Origin: Epichloe hybrida
Taxonomy: Eukaryota; Ascomycota; Sordariomycetes; Hypocreales; Clavicipitaceae
Length of the DNA: 64,000 bases
NCBI GenBank assembly: GCA_019022495.1
Contig: JAFEKR010000015.1
Span: forward strand, 620,001-684,000
Direction of reading: 5' to 3'
Under the pieces are notes generated by a model that saw nothing but the letters and a program-made list of their open reading frames with translations, was not told the origin of the DNA and made no database searches. Both the position numbers and the translations under genes were made by a program. Below, in pieces: positions 46,175-58,952 of the stretch. The first letter of the stretch is position 1; each line of letters begins with the position of its first letter.

Positions 46175-49100
46175 CTAATTAGTGATTACCTTCACAGATA
46201 ACCACGCAGTCTTTAAACACCGCAGATTAGCAAGGTTAATTAGAAGAGGTAGCTTATCTAATAATAACTTGCCCTATAAAATAGGAGGGCTATGTTTAAT
46301 AATAAGTTATGCTAATAGAAAGGTATAATATAGCTCTCTTCTTACTTTAGTATTAATATCTATATCTATATAGACTCCGAAATAACAAAGAAAGGTTTAA
46401 CACTAGTAGCTAAGCTATCCCCTTGTCTTTCTTTGTTATGCGTTCTATCACGTATTTGAAGTCAACTGCCTTGCCTCGCGATCCTTCACATCCGAAATAC
46501 GTTATATAATATAGTTATACCCCTTTTCTTCTTATATTATAAGATTTGCCTCCCCTAATTAATTAGAATGTCAGATGTAGCCAGACCATCTAGGACCTCT
46601 AGTTAATTCAGAGTTCCTAGTAAGACTAATAGTTATAACAATGCTATAGAAGGCGTTAAAATAGGAGATAGTAACGAATACCTTAAAAAAGGAAAAACCC
46701 TTATTTACACTAACCTATACCCCTATATCTTTACAAGGCTTTAATAATATATTATAGAAGAATTGCTCTAATAAATAGGAAGTTCTAAACATAAAGAGAT
46801 AATAATACCTAAGGAAATCAGTCTTTATATCCTTATAAAGACCGAATAATATAAGGAGCGAGGGTTATTTAGAAGAATACTGTTCTCTGAATTTAGTAAT
46901 ACTTTTACGAATAGTTAAGGGATAAGTTTGCGGAAGGAAGAGACCTTTTATAAAACAGACTTCAAGACTATCTTCTTTATAATAGAGTGTACATAACCGT
47001 TAGAAGAGGCACTAAGATAGTAAATAACCTTAAAGAAGTAGTAAACTAAGAAGAATTTAGATTTTAGACTCTTAAAGAAATTAAAGAGGCTAGGAAGAAG
47101 TACATAGGCTTCTAAAAGAACCTATAGAACAAGGAGTTCTTCTGTAATCTACTAAATGACAGTGATATTAGAACTAGATAACCTACCCTGTTACCCTAGT
47201 TGTTAGTACAATTACTATTAAAAGGATTAATAAGCTAGACTCCCCTAGGAAGACTAAGTTAATCCCCTCTAGGAAGGCCTAGTTAATCTCCCCTAGGAAG
47301 GTTAATTAACCTAGAGTTAAGACTACCTAAGGATGCTATTCGCAAGCATCTGTGGGTGACTCCCCTACTTATACCTTCACTAGAGGTAAGTTAGTAGTAT
47401 TACCCTAGTAACACTGCTAATAATGCCCCTAAGTAGGAGAGTTACTAACGGAGGTAACCTATGCTATCTAGGGCTAGTAGTGCCCCTATTAGCATAGCTT
47501 AAAGAGCTATAATTCCTTCTTCTTAATATAAGGAAGAGGAGGATTAGAGAGAATAATAAGCCCTAAGGGTGCTGCCTATAAAGCTACCCTCTTACTTCCT
47601 AAGGACCCTACTACCTATTCCACGGATACAAAAGGAAACACCTAGAGGACCCCTATAGACCTAGAGACCTTTGCTAAAGTAAATTATTAACCTATCTAAG
47701 GTATACCCTAAAGAATAACTCTATAGCGCTAATAACTATAATATCCTTAAATTAAAGCTTTAAACATTCTGTAGAAAATATAAGTTACTTAATATCTAGC
47801 CTAAATAAGCTAGTTATGCATTTAAGGTTATACTTAAAGGCAAAGCACTGTAATACTATGTAAACTACCTCTCTAAACCTAGATAACTATAAGATCTCCC
47901 TATGCTTATTAGCTATATAAGAGAATAATTTAAAACTAAGGATATATAGTAAAGATATTTACTAAAGTGGAACAATACTTCCCTGCGAGGAATGGTAAAT
48001 GATAACCTAAGCAAGTCAATAATTAAATGCTTTAATAAACTCATAGAAAGACTAGCTATCTTATAATAAGTAGTGCCTAAAGTAGGCTAAACTAAAAGGG
48101 CACTTTAGAATTAACTTATTAGAGCCTGTTATAGTATTCTAGAGTGCAGAGGAGCGATTATAGATCCGCTAGACGGACTACAAGAGTTCTATAAATAGAT
48201 TAGAATAACCCTTTATCTTATTAAGGAAGAGAAGAAGAACTATTAATAGTTCCTGACTAAAACTACAACCCTAGAGTAATTCTAGACTAACTAAAGATAT
48301 AATAGGACTAGAAAAGAGACCTAATACCTATTGAAACCATAAGGAAGAGGAGGTACTCCTTGTATAAAGAAGTGCTATATGTGTAGTAAGGAAGGATACT
48401 AGTTATCTAAGCACCCTAAAGAGGACTATAAGAAGGCGTTTTAACGCTTTAAGAATTACTACCTTACAAATTCAACTAATAACTTATATTATTTATTTCT
48501 TACTTAGTATAAGGGAGAACATAAGTCCTAACCCCCTATTAATAATAAAATCGCTTAGTATATAAAAAGCATTGGATTTAATAATAGCCCTAATGATACA
48601 GATAGGCTAGTACTTACGAGCTTCTTTACTTACAGAACCTAGATTAATAGTAAAAGAATGGTTTAATTCCTAATAAGGTAAGCAGCTTATTATAGTCTAA
48701 GCAAAGAAAACCCCTTTTAGTAGGAACTTGTGAATAAAGCCCTAGTAATGTTTATATTAGAAGATTGCTATTCCTATGTGACATTCTAAGGGATTATGCC
48801 TAACACAGGAGCCGCAAAGTTCTCTATAGCAAGGCACCCTTAATTTCTTACTTTATAATATTAGATGCCTATATTATAGCTTAATAAATTAATAGAGAAG
48901 AAGGTATTAGTTAGATTCAGCGCGGGAGACCTAATTATCACGCTTAGAGCGGCTAATATGCCTACTCCCTTTAGAAATATCCTCTTTTAGGTTATCCCTA
49001 TAAACACTCTATTTCTTTTATCCCTTAATAATATAGACTATCTAAAGATTAATTTTAATATCTCTAAGAACACGCTATAATAAGGAAATATTAAAGTCCC

Positions 49101-49216
49101 TATCGTATATAAATAGGGCCATGCCTAGATGCTTCTTACATAGAAAGAAGAAGTAGTTACTTAGAGCTACCTTATAGAAGGCAAGCTATAGTAATTGCAT
49201 CGCCGCTTTAGATATC
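46175..49216 (+). pseudogene. Inner B leader, gag, zinc knuckle and protease
   Basis: Gag spans about 46560-48700. Zinc knuckle at about 48361-48430 reads CIKKCYMCSKEGY then a stop then LSKHPKED, an almost intact CxxCxxxGxxxxxH pattern with the second Cys of the pair kept. Protease follows at about 48780-49140: GIMPNTGAAKFS, the D-T-G-A active site with Asp to Asn, then NTLFLLSLNNIDYL, the typical block after it. The protein is cut at 49216 by Gypsy E (duplication ATATC) within the protease-integrase junction. Stops occur roughly every 10-30 codons. Confidence 0.8.
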
Positions 49217-49410
49217 TGTGAGAACAAAGGGATAGCTAGGCAAGAGGTATAGGGGCGTTCGTATATTAACTGAAGCTTGCTAGGTCTAAGTGTGTTGTGC
49301 GTGTGAGTTGCTAACTTATAGGTAGTGACTCGCTAGTGTCACGTGGACCTAGCCCTAGGGCGTGGTGCGCCCGCCTGGTGGTGCGCTAGTGTTGTGAGTA
49401 GGGCCTCACA
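49217..49410 (-). repeat. E 3' LTR (left side)
   Basis: 194 bp, TGTGAGAACAAAGG to GGGCCTCACA, a perfect TGTGAG/CTCACA inverted end. GC-rich middle (GGTGCGCCCGCCTGG). The adjoining internal run CCCCCC at 49414-49420 reads as a purine-rich AGTAGGGGGG tract on the minus strand, the expected polypurine tract. Confidence 0.92.
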
Positions 49411-50770
49411 ATTACCCCCCTACTTTTAGCTAGGCTCCCAAACGGCTTTCGGTGAGTACTATGCAGCTATTTACTAAGTAGTAGCTATACTAAAACAATA
49501 ATAAATAATATTAGTGTTTAAGTACAAATTCACCTGCGACTCCCTATTATATCGCTAACTTTTCCCTTTCTTATCTATAGCAAACTTTTCCCTAGATACT
49601 ATTACATTATTAGTTACCACAACTCTACCTTTACTACTTGCCTTATTATCAGAATAGAATTAGACAAGGAAAGCATTAAGAGCGTTATTATTATAGCTGT
49701 CCCTAATATCTATTTAAGAGGATATTCCTATATGCATTATCTGCGCACGGGTTACATAGACTTTAAGAAGAATCCTCTAGCTAAGCCTAATGTCCCTTAG
49801 ATTAACTATTAATTCCCTAGCGCGCTAACCACTATTATTAAAGGGAAATATTTAAAGTGTTATATCTAGTATGTTAAACGTAGCAATACTTACGAGATAG
49901 TAAGTACATTATATTCTCTGCTCTTTCGGTCCCTAATTACTTATGTCTCTCTAGGCAATACTAACTATATAAGGGGATTTTCTAGATCTCCTTGCTATCC
50001 TTAATTAGGTGAAAACTTTAATAGACACCCTAAGCAATTAAGACCCTAATAACCCTAATAATCATATATTTTCTAAGGTAACTCGCTGCTATTTTAGCAC
50101 TTATTATCTAAACCTTATTTTAGGGTTTAATTACGCTAACACAGCTTATTATGTTTCCTTTAGTTTAACTAGGGCTACTAAGGTCTATTAGGTACGTTTT
50201 GTTGCATGTTCTCTAGACCTTTGCTTACTCCCTAGGTAGGCTGCTTTAGCCACGTATAATCAGTATATTGTTTCGTGCTAGTAACTTTTAGTTACTATAT
50301 ATCCTGCCCCTGCCCTAGGGATTATGAGTTATTGCTCCTCCTTTGCTACTTATTTGCTAACTTTTTTATAGCTAAACTACGCCACATGTTATAATTCCTA
50401 GAAGAGAAAAATGACTTTGTGGCTGCGACATTATAATCTAGGATTTGTGCCCTAGGGGGTGGTAAAGCACTGGTTTTTCCAGGTAATAAAGGTAGCGGTT
50501 CGGGAGGATAAGAGTGAGGGCACCGAGTACCTCCTTTATAATAGCGTTGTTTTAACGCATAAGGGGGTAACCATAGAAGGGTTTCCCGTAAGACTCCCCT
50601 CCTTATAAGTATCTTTTCTTTTATTATTTAGCAGATAGTCTAATAAGGGTTTTAATTAAAGTGTGATAGCGGCTAATAAGGCTAGGCCTTTTTCGTAATT
50701 ACCTTATCCCTTATTACTTATGACTTAATTACGTCCTGCCATGCTTTCTACTTATTTTACTTTAATAGAA
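49411..50770 (-). other. E 3' untranslated region
   Basis: About 1.36 kb between the chromodomain and the 3' LTR. No domain recognised on either strand. It includes an internal stretch less mutated than the rest (50440-50600, with GTAGCGGTTCGGGAGG). Long for a Gypsy 3' UTR. Confidence 0.45.
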
Positions 50771-52230
50771 AGCTTAAATTATGCATTAAGCGCCTTCTAT
50801 GTCTTCTAATGCTACCTATTAATTATATTCGCTTAGCTAGCCCTTCTATTTTACTAAGTATTTGTTGCCTTTACATGTCTTCTTATAATCCCTAACTTCT
50901 TTAACTTTAAACTTGTCATCATTATCTTTAAGGTCTAGCATTGGCATATCCTTGTCTAGGGTGTCTTCCTAGTGATTCTATAGCTCTAATAGGCTGACGT
51001 AGAACACGTTATATAGTTAGCTATACTTATTAGGTAGCGCTAGTTAGTATGCTTATTTACCCATAGCGTTAAGTATTTAAAACGGCCTAATAAATCTTAG
51101 GTTTAGCTTCTATTTCGTGTCCTTAAGCCTAATGTTCTTCGCTAATAGTAGTACTAAGTCTCCTCTTTTTAAGGTTATTAGCTAATGTCTCTGGTTGTAG
51201 TACTTCGCCTACGCTTCGGTAGCCCTTGCCTAGTTATACACTAGTTTCTCCCTAACCTTATATAGCTTTTTAACACGTGTGTAAGCCTCTAGGACCTCCC
51301 TCTCTATGCTCTTACCCTTAAGAGCAAGGCGGAACTTAGGTAAATAGCCTATGAGAGCGTAGTTAGGGGAGTAGCCTGTTGTCCTATTAATAGTATTATT
51401 ACACGTAAATTAGGCTATTAGGAGTAGCTTTAGCTATAGTTGTTAGTTCTCCTTAATAAAACATCGTAGGTAATACTTAAGCACCTGATTTATCCTCTTT
51501 ATCTGCCTGTTAGTTTAGGGGTAAAACACTATTAAAAGCCTCTGCTTTACATATAACTAGTAACATACCTCTAACTAGAATTAGCTTGTGAATACTAATC
51601 CTCTATTAGACATAATACCCTCTAGCGCTCTAAATTATAGCTTAATCTCCTTGTGGAATAACTCTGCTAATTTAGCTATGTTAATTATAGTCTTTATAGG
51701 AAAGAAGATAGAGTACTTAGTAAATCGGTCTATAATTACTAGGATTACGTTAGTTTCTCGCTCGCCTAGCTACACTAGTAGTAAACCTGTAATGAAGTCT
51801 ATTAAGATCTCCGCCTACGGTTACCTTAGTATTAGCAGCAATTTAAGGCTTCTATAGGGGCGGTGCTGTCTTGCTATAACGCGCTAGTATACTCTATAGC
51901 TAGATATATAGTCTAAAATAGCTTTACTTATTGCTAGCTACTAATAGTAATATTTTAGTAGCTCTAGAGTGTGTTTAGTCCTAAAGTAACCTACTAATAG
52001 ATTATTATAGTATAGCTATAGAAGCTCCTGTTATAAGATAGGCTCCTGTGAAATAACTACCTAGTCTTTATATATTAGAAGGCCCCTTACGCTATGTAAC
52101 CATAGACTAGCTTTTCCCCTCCCTTTTACTTAGGAGTTAACCTTACCTCTATGTTTTTGTAGATCTAGATCTTAGTCCTATGCCTTCTATAGTAGTTGCG
52201 CTAATGGTTTATTTGCCGCGGATTAGTAGG
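50771..52230 (-). pseudogene. E integrase and C-terminal chromodomain
   Basis: Minus sense. The integrase core reads ILIDFITGLLLV (51825-51790) and NVILVIIDRFTKYSIFF (51755-51700), the Gypsy 'D.I..LP...g.d.ilvvvDRftK' motif with the first catalytic Asp kept. It ends LEGIMSNRG near 51600, where the second Asp (S-D-R-G) is Asn. A GPF/Y-like module RFIRPF is at about 51070. After NVFYVSLLE (about 50985), a chromodomain is visible: NKYLVK, stop, KG, stop, LSEYN (50875-50825), where W codons have become TAG. Chromodomains tether integration to modified histones; here it is broken. Confidence 0.85.
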
Positions 52231-53900
52231 GATTTAGTAATATAATAGCCCCCTAAATTGCTTATACTATGCTAATATCTTAAACACATATTACCTTCTC
52301 CTTAAAATTACCCTCGTTTAGCTAACCTATTACCGGATCCACGGCGGCTAACTAGCCTTCTACCTAGGCTACTCTTGCCTTAGTGGGTTCTAAGACTAGT
52401 ATTACGCCATGACTTCTTTAATATATTAGTACTTCTTTTTCTGCTATAAAGATATCTGCTATTTTCCTTTAAAGCTCTAGTAGGAGTGCCCTATTTGATA
52501 TAGGTTTGCCCTTATAATTAGACCTTCTCAACGGTATATCCGCGGGGTTACTCTTCCCTAGTCTATACTTAATTATAAAATAGAAAGGGCAGAGGAACAT
52601 ATACTATTATGCCTATCTTCTATTTAGCTTCTGCTGCCTTATAAAGGTCTATAGGTTATAATAGTCTAATAGGACCTCTATAGGTGTCTTCACGCCTTTA
52701 ATATAATATTGCTAGTGTTTAAACAACTCTACTATAGCAAGTAGCTCTTAATTAGCTATGCTATAGTTACGTTTAGCGTCTGTAAACTTCCTTAACTAAA
52801 AAGCCACTAGATACTAACGGCCCTTATTATCTTACTAAGATAGGATTCCTACTATTACGAAAATCAAGGCATCTATCTTAATGCGCACTGCCTAACTTAG
52901 GTTATAGTGTTAGAGTAAAGGCGCTTGCTAAAAGGCATCTTTTAGCTAGTTAAACGCTAACCACTCCTTTTCTCCGAATATAAACCTCTTAGTCTAGATA
53001 CTATTTTAACTACCCTTTATTAAACGTAAAGAGGTGCTATAATTCCAGAGTATCTATAAATAAACCATTAGTAAAAGTTATAGAACCTAAGAAATAACTA
53101 TATATCCTTAAAACTTATTAGCTCCTTCTATTCTCTAATTATGTTAACCTAGTAAGTATCTATTAATATCCTGTTAATAAAGAGAATAAACCCTAGGAAT
53201 TCTACTAATTCCTTATAAAAAGAGCACTTAGAGGGTTTTACGTATAACTCCGCTAATCTTATATATTTAAGGACTTACTTAATATATTTAGTGTGCTTCT
53301 CCTTTATCTTAGAGAAGATTAAGATATTATCTAGATATACTATATAAATAGTATTAACTAGCCTGTGTAGCGCTTTATAGATATAACTCTAGAAAGTAGC
53401 TAGGGTATTTGTTAACCTAAAAGGCATTATAAGGTACTTGTAGTGTCCGTAATATATGCAAAAAGCTATCTTCTATTCGTCACCTTCTTTAATGTAAATT
53501 CAGTAGTACATGTCCTTAATATTAATCTTAGAAAAGAAACAGGCCCCTTAGCATTAATTAAGGATCTCTAAAATTAGGGGGAGAGCGTAGCGATTCTTCT
53601 GCGTTACCTTATTAAGTCCTTAATAGTTAACATATAGCCATAGTGTTCTATCCTTCTTTAGCACAAATAGGATAGGCGCGCCCGCTAGGCTCTTTAAGGG
53701 TCTTATCTAGCCTTTCTTTAGGTTATTATTAATATATTCCTAGAGCTCCCTAAGTTTACTTTAGGAGAGAGGATAAATTAGTCTGTACAGAGGTGTAGCT
53801 CCTAGTATAAGATTAATTACGTGGTTAGTGGACTTCTTCGATAGGAGGCTCCTTACCTTATCTAATGCAAATATATCTTTAAATTTACGTAGTTTCTCTA
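52231..53900 (-). pseudogene. E reverse transcriptase and RNase H
   Basis: RT from about 53790. Conserved Gypsy words are clear: FFSKINIKDMYY (53540-53505), KIAFCIYYGHYKYLIMPFRL (53470-53410), then YIVYLDNILIFSK (53345-53310). In YLDN the first Asp survives (preceded by A) and the second is Asn. RNase H follows at about 52950-52450, including VFIGILS-like text near 52840 and 'HALKYFL' equivalents that are not intact. Stops every few dozen codons. It copies the element RNA; inactive here. Confidence 0.85.
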
Positions 53901-54420
53901 GGATATCTTTAATAGTCCTGTATGCTTTTGCCTTCTCTTTATCTTTAAGAGGGATAAACTTGTCTTCTATTATGCCTATGATAGCATATATAATTATCTT
54001 GTCACGTATTACCTTCGCAAACTTATAGGGAGTTAGTAGTAAAAAGGCTACCTTTCTCTTTTTAAACCACTATTCTTATAAGTATAAGTAAAGATATACG
54101 CGTTCTTCCGTAAGCATGTGCATTCTAATTAATATAGGGCTTCCCTCTACTCTTAGGTCCCTATTAATAGCTATATATAGTAACTTAAGGTCTCTCTCTT
54201 TGCCCTGTAAATCTTTGATTAAAATAGGTACCTTATAGATACTGTATTAGGGGACTGTTAAAGCCCCTACTGCCTTTAAGATAGGTGTTATAGCCTTAGC
54301 CTAATTAAGCTTGTGAGTCTATGCGAATTAAGCGCTTATAATATTAATCTTAGCGTAACTATTAAGATTCGCTACTATTTTAATGTCTTTATGCCTATGG
54401 ATAGTAACTAGTGTGTAAAA
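53901..54420 (-). pseudogene. E aspartic protease region
   Basis: Minus sense, NLNSYAKINIISA at about 54375-54335 aligns with the Gypsy protease start 'lDSGAe.n.is', with Asp read as Asn. It is followed by KAVGALTVP, then YKVPILIKDLQGKERDLKLL (about 54250-54190), typical of the fold. This places it between gag and RT as expected. Confidence 0.7.
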
Positions 54421-55608
54421 TTAGTATCCTACTAGTACCCTAGTGTCTAAGGCAGAGGTAAGGGCTTCTACTTCTACCTCTAGGAGTTTTCCTAACCTTC
54501 TTGTTAGTCTTTCCTTAGCTTATTGTAATTATAGAAGAAATACTCTGTACTACTATAGTTATAGCATTGTTTTCTTCCTTATGGTCTATTATTATTTAGG
54601 TAAGTGGCTAGGGTCTTTTCCTTATCCTTATCCTTATCTTTTTGGTCCTTATTCGGCTAATGCCCTTGTGGGGAGTTATGTCTTTAGTGTTAAGCTGCCT
54701 TATGTGGCCCCTTTTCTTCTAAATTATTTGGCTTTCGCTTATTTTTTGACATTACCTCCTAGAATCGCTAGGTAAGTTATATAATATCTTCTTATGTTAG
54801 ACTAGTAATATCCGCATATAGGTTAATATAATCTTATAAGTTAGGAAGTAATTTTATAAAGAATATAAGAGCATAGGTCTTTTCCAGAGCTTATTCCAGG
54901 TGTTTCTCTAGTAAATCTAAGTAGATGCTAAACTTAATAGGACTCTAGCCCTCCTTTTACTTTGTATTTTCTAGCTATATGGCTATTTATGTATTACGAC
55001 TTATAGAGTCTTTGAGTAGCGTAAGGGTCTAGTCTTAGAACTTATCCTAGTTATTCTTAGGATAATCCTAACTATTAGCCAGTTGTTCTTTAACGTATTG
55101 GTCCTATCTAGCCTGATAGTTTATATATATGTAATTAAGTGTAAAGAGGATCTTTTAGTTATCCTAGCGATACTTCTTCTTTGCCCCCTTAAAGGTATAG
55201 CTAAGGTTATTAAGCTATATCTTATGCTTCTGTAGGTTTATAGGGTGTCAGAGTTTTGTAATGTTTTAGACCTTAACTTCTTAGCTACTAAGGCTTAAGG
55301 ATAAACTATCCTTTTAGCCCCTTTTTGCTAGTCCTCTATAAGATTATATTAAGTTAGTGAGCTCCTTTTCTTAATTCTATAGTTCCTTAAGTTGCTTAAG
55401 CTAGGTAATTCGCTCCCTAACTACCACCTCTTCTGCTACTATAGTAGAGGGTATAGCTTTAGACGGGGTTATGGAACGTAGCATATCCCTAGCTATAGTG
55501 TCACTATTATCTAGCTAATCCTAAGTGATACGTGGCATAGTTCTAGTGGATTAGGTTGTTCTTCCCCCTATATTGCTCTTAGGTAGCTAGTAGGAGAAGC
55601 TTTAGAAT
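54421..55608 (-). pseudogene. E gag
   Basis: Minus sense, starting near 55540 with MPRIT followed by a stop. Charged and helix-rich text includes TIARDMLRSITPSKAIPS, then VVVREQIT and KQLKEL. A CCHC knuckle is expected near 54700-54600, but the sequence there is too damaged to show it. An open 110-codon plus-strand frame at 54443-54775 is antisense to this region and has no supporting motif. Confidence 0.55.
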
Positions 55609-55802
55609 TATAAGAACAAAGGGATAGCTAGGTAAGAGGTATAGGGGCGTTTGTATATTAACTAAAGCTTACTAGGTCTAAGTGTGTTATGCGTGTGAGT
55701 TGCTAACTTATAGGTAGTGACTCGCTAGTGTTACGTGGACCTAGCCCTAGGGCATGGTGCGCCCGCCTGGTGGTGCGCTAGTGTTATGAGTAGGGCCTCA
55801 CA
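55609..55802 (-). repeat. E 5' LTR (right side)
   Basis: 194 bp, begins TATAAGAACAAAGG (from TGTGAG) and ends GGGCCTCACA. It differs from the left LTR by a handful of transitions. Confidence 0.92.
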
Positions 55803-58800
55803 ATATCTATTAATCTAATATTTACATGAGGTTCTCTGTAGATTAGGGTATAATATTAATATTAAAGCTATTAGGGAGCTAATGAGAATTTGCTACTAAT
55901 ACTAAATATATGTAAATAGCCCTAATTACTTTAAGTTTACCCTTAAGAATAAGTATAGCTTTAATTACGAAGTGATAGTAAATATCTTCTACCTAGATAG
56001 TAACCACCCTACACTCCACGCTATAGATGTGGCTATAGCGTTTAATATAGCGAAATTCCTTAATAATATCTCTGTGAAAACAACCTAGGAAGCCCTCTAA
56101 ATATGCTAGATTAATACTTACCTAGGCCCCCTAGACTTTATTATTACAGACGCTAGAACAAACTTCTATAGTAATAAATTTAGATAATTCGTAGCTTTAA
56201 TGTTAATTTTAATTAAGGAAGTCCCTGTTAAGGTATACTATAGTATAGGGAAAGTTAAAAGGTATTATAGGCCGCTCTGAAGAGCCTATAATATAATTAG
56301 ACGCGAATGCCCTATAATGCTAGAACCTATTGCCCTTTAAATAGTAATTAAGGCCCTAAATAACACCGTAGGCCCTAATAGCCTTGTCCTAACCCTCCTT
56401 GTATTTAGAGCCTACTTACGTATAACAAATGAGTCCCTACTATTGCCTAATATTATATAGCGTGTAATTGTAGTATAGAAGGCTACTAAAGAAATTAAGA
56501 GACTCTATACTATCTAGAAGGTTAATAAGGCCCTTGCTAAATATAATAGCCTAGATATCTTAAAGACCCTTAGCCTGCTACTTAGATTAAAGGTTAAGGT
56601 CTAGTGAGAAGGTAAGGGATAAGTAGGTCTATATAAGCTGCTAGTAATTACTAGAGAAAGCTATACACTTAATATACCTAGAGGCCTAAAGACCTTTAGG
56701 TTAATATCTATTAAGCCTTACTATAATAATCCTAGTGCGAAGAAGATAGCGGAGCCTAGTGAAGAGGAAGGAGAAAAAGGGCAAGAGGCCTATAATAAGA
56801 ATATAGTGCTACTAATGCTACTAAAGCGAGGATGCGGAAGGCTATAGAAAAACCCTCCTGTAATAGCTTAAGGTGCTAATACCTTCCTATTAGCGAAAGA
56901 ATATAGCAACCTAGCTCTTATAATTAAGCTGCGTAAGGAAGGAATTATTAAGACCCTTAGCGAACCTTTTAAGCTATTAATAAAAGCGGAAATTAATGCT
57001 CTGATTAAGTAAGGTGTGTTTAAGTTTATTATGTTTGATAAGGAAGAATATAATAGAATTTGAATCTTTAATTCCTGGATTGTTAATGAGATTAAGGGTA
57101 AGACAATGGAACCCTATAAAAAGTCACGCCTTGTGATCTAAGGGTGTGAGGATGAAGGGAAACAGGCTATTCTTATATAGGCCCTAATGATTTAATGCGT
57201 AAGCTAACGTCTTATCCTTATGATAGCCCTGTTAGTAAGATTAAGGAAATTCCTTATCTAGCTAAGAGATATCTATCAGGCTTATGTATAGGCCTGTACA
57301 TTGCTAGAGCAGCTAATCCTAGCGCGCTTACTAATTTAGATATAGTATCTCTACCCGCCTAGTATAATCTTAAGGGTTATAAAACCTCTCTACAGGCTCG
57401 CAGAGGTAGGAATATACTAGTGGGTTACGTATTATAAGTATTATAGAGAGAACCTCTAGATAGAAACCTTTATATATAATCCTTACCTACTTATAACTAT
57501 AAAGGAAAGCCCTAACTTTACCTACATTAGAATGTAGACTAATAACACAATCGGCCTCTTGGACGAGAAGTTCTCTAAGAAGGAAGAGACCTAGCTTACT
57601 ATAGTAGGCTTTAATATAAAGCTAAAGTAATTCCTAACTTAGGACTGCCCTCTTATGTTTAATAGTGGTATTATCTTGCTAGAGAATAATACTATTAAGA
57701 TCTAGCAGAAAGGGTAAAGCGATAAGTTAGAGTTAGTTCTAATAACTAACTTAAAGCGCAAATACGTTAAGCAGAGGGCCTAAGGTGCTTACATTGCCTT
57801 AATCTGCTAACTAGAGGCTTGCTTTAACCTATCTGTTGCTATATAACACTAGGAGCTAACCCTAGAGGACGTGAAAGCCCTTAATTGCCACCTAAAGTGG
57901 TAGATAGATTACCTAGAGAGAGGTCTAATATTCATTCTAATTAACCTTAAGAAGACAAAGCTCTTTACCTTTATAGATAGATCCTTTGCTAATAACTAGG
58001 ACTTATCCTTATAACTAGGATATATACTTGTCCTAGCAAACGAAGACTACACTAATAGTAAGTTTACGATTAAAGGTAATATTATGCACTTTAGCTTAAC
58101 AAAGAGTAAAAGAGTTACGTAAAGCGTGCTTGCCTTAGAAGTCTATAGTATAGTAGCTAGTGTTAATATAGCTCACGTAATTATAACCACCCTAAACTTA
58201 GTTACTAACTAACTAAAGCTCCTGAAGATCCTAGTTATTACATGTACGAATTCATACTTCTTATATAAGTGCCTTATTAAGCTTAGTATAATAAAGGAGA
58301 AATGCCTAATGATTAATATTATGGCCTTTTGATAGTTATATAAACGCTAAGAACTCTGTGAGATCTAATAGATTAATGGAGAGGATAATCTGGCTAATGC
58401 CTTTATAAAGGCATTACCTAATAGGGCCCTTAAGAGCTTTATCTTAACTAACTAGATAACTATCTGGATAAAGGGATAGGTTACCTATGCGTAACATATA
58501 CGTAGTGAGAGGAAAAGGTGATTCTCTAGGAGGGTAGCTATGGGGATAAGATAGCGATACGCAGGGGATTTACGCCCTTGTAGTTAACATCCCTAATAGC
58601 CACGACTATGCTAGCTTACTAGGCCCTCCTAGTAGACTATAGAAGTTAATGGCGGTGTGTAGGAGGATAAAGGTGTTGCTAAGGAGGAGGAAGACGTTAT
58701 ATACGTGCTATAGTGTGATATATGTGTTATTTTAAGGAAAAGAAGGGATTTAGAAGGACTTACTTATCCTTACATAGGCTTATAGGCTAAGCGAGATTGT

Positions 58801-58952
58801 TATTTCCCTTTTATTAGTAACTATATGCCTAGACAGGCTATAAGTTCTTTTCCTTATATCCCCTGTTAATCATATTCTTAATCTGTCTTTCTTTTTTATT
58901 TCTATGATTAATATCACGTGTTAATAATTATATTAAAAGAGAGAAGTTCTAG
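55803..58952 (+). pseudogene. Inner B integrase, RT and RNase H
   Basis: Resumes the polyprotein cut at 49216. Integrase: LGYNINIKAIREL (55847-55890) and a knuckle-like ICY.Y; core with HAIDVAIAFNIAKFL, ICWINTYLGPLDFIITDARTNF (56103-56168, second Asp kept as TDA), then YYSIGKVKRYY with the E equivalent changed. Linker about 56620-56900. RT: IFNSWIVNEIKGK (57064-57102), ARLLI, then the catalytic box at 57538-57549 reading T-N-N-T. RNase H: HFSLTKSKRVT (58090-58122) and CTNSYFLYKCLIKLS (58241-58285), TDS to TNS. Stops throughout. Confidence 0.82.

Larger units (their letters stand above)
49217..55802 (-). mobile_element. Gypsy chromovirus E, full length, minus strand, inside inner B
   Basis: 6.59 kb between duplications ATATC (49212-49216 and 55803-55807), with 194-bp LTRs. 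Minus-strand order gag, PR, RT-RNase H, IN, chromodomain identifies a Ty3/Gypsy chromovirus, the only Gypsy element with coding sequence here. Numerous stops make it dead. Confidence 0.92.

Noticed and set aside
51588..51857. 89-codon plus-strand frame
   Set aside because: Antisense to the E integrase core, which is clearly legible on the minus strand.
53828..54028. 66-codon plus-strand frame
   Set aside because: Antisense to E between protease and RT.
54443..54775. 110-codon plus-strand frame with hydrophobic segments, membrane-protein-like
   Set aside because: Antisense to E gag; hydrophobicity follows from the complement of charged gag codons. No start context or motif.
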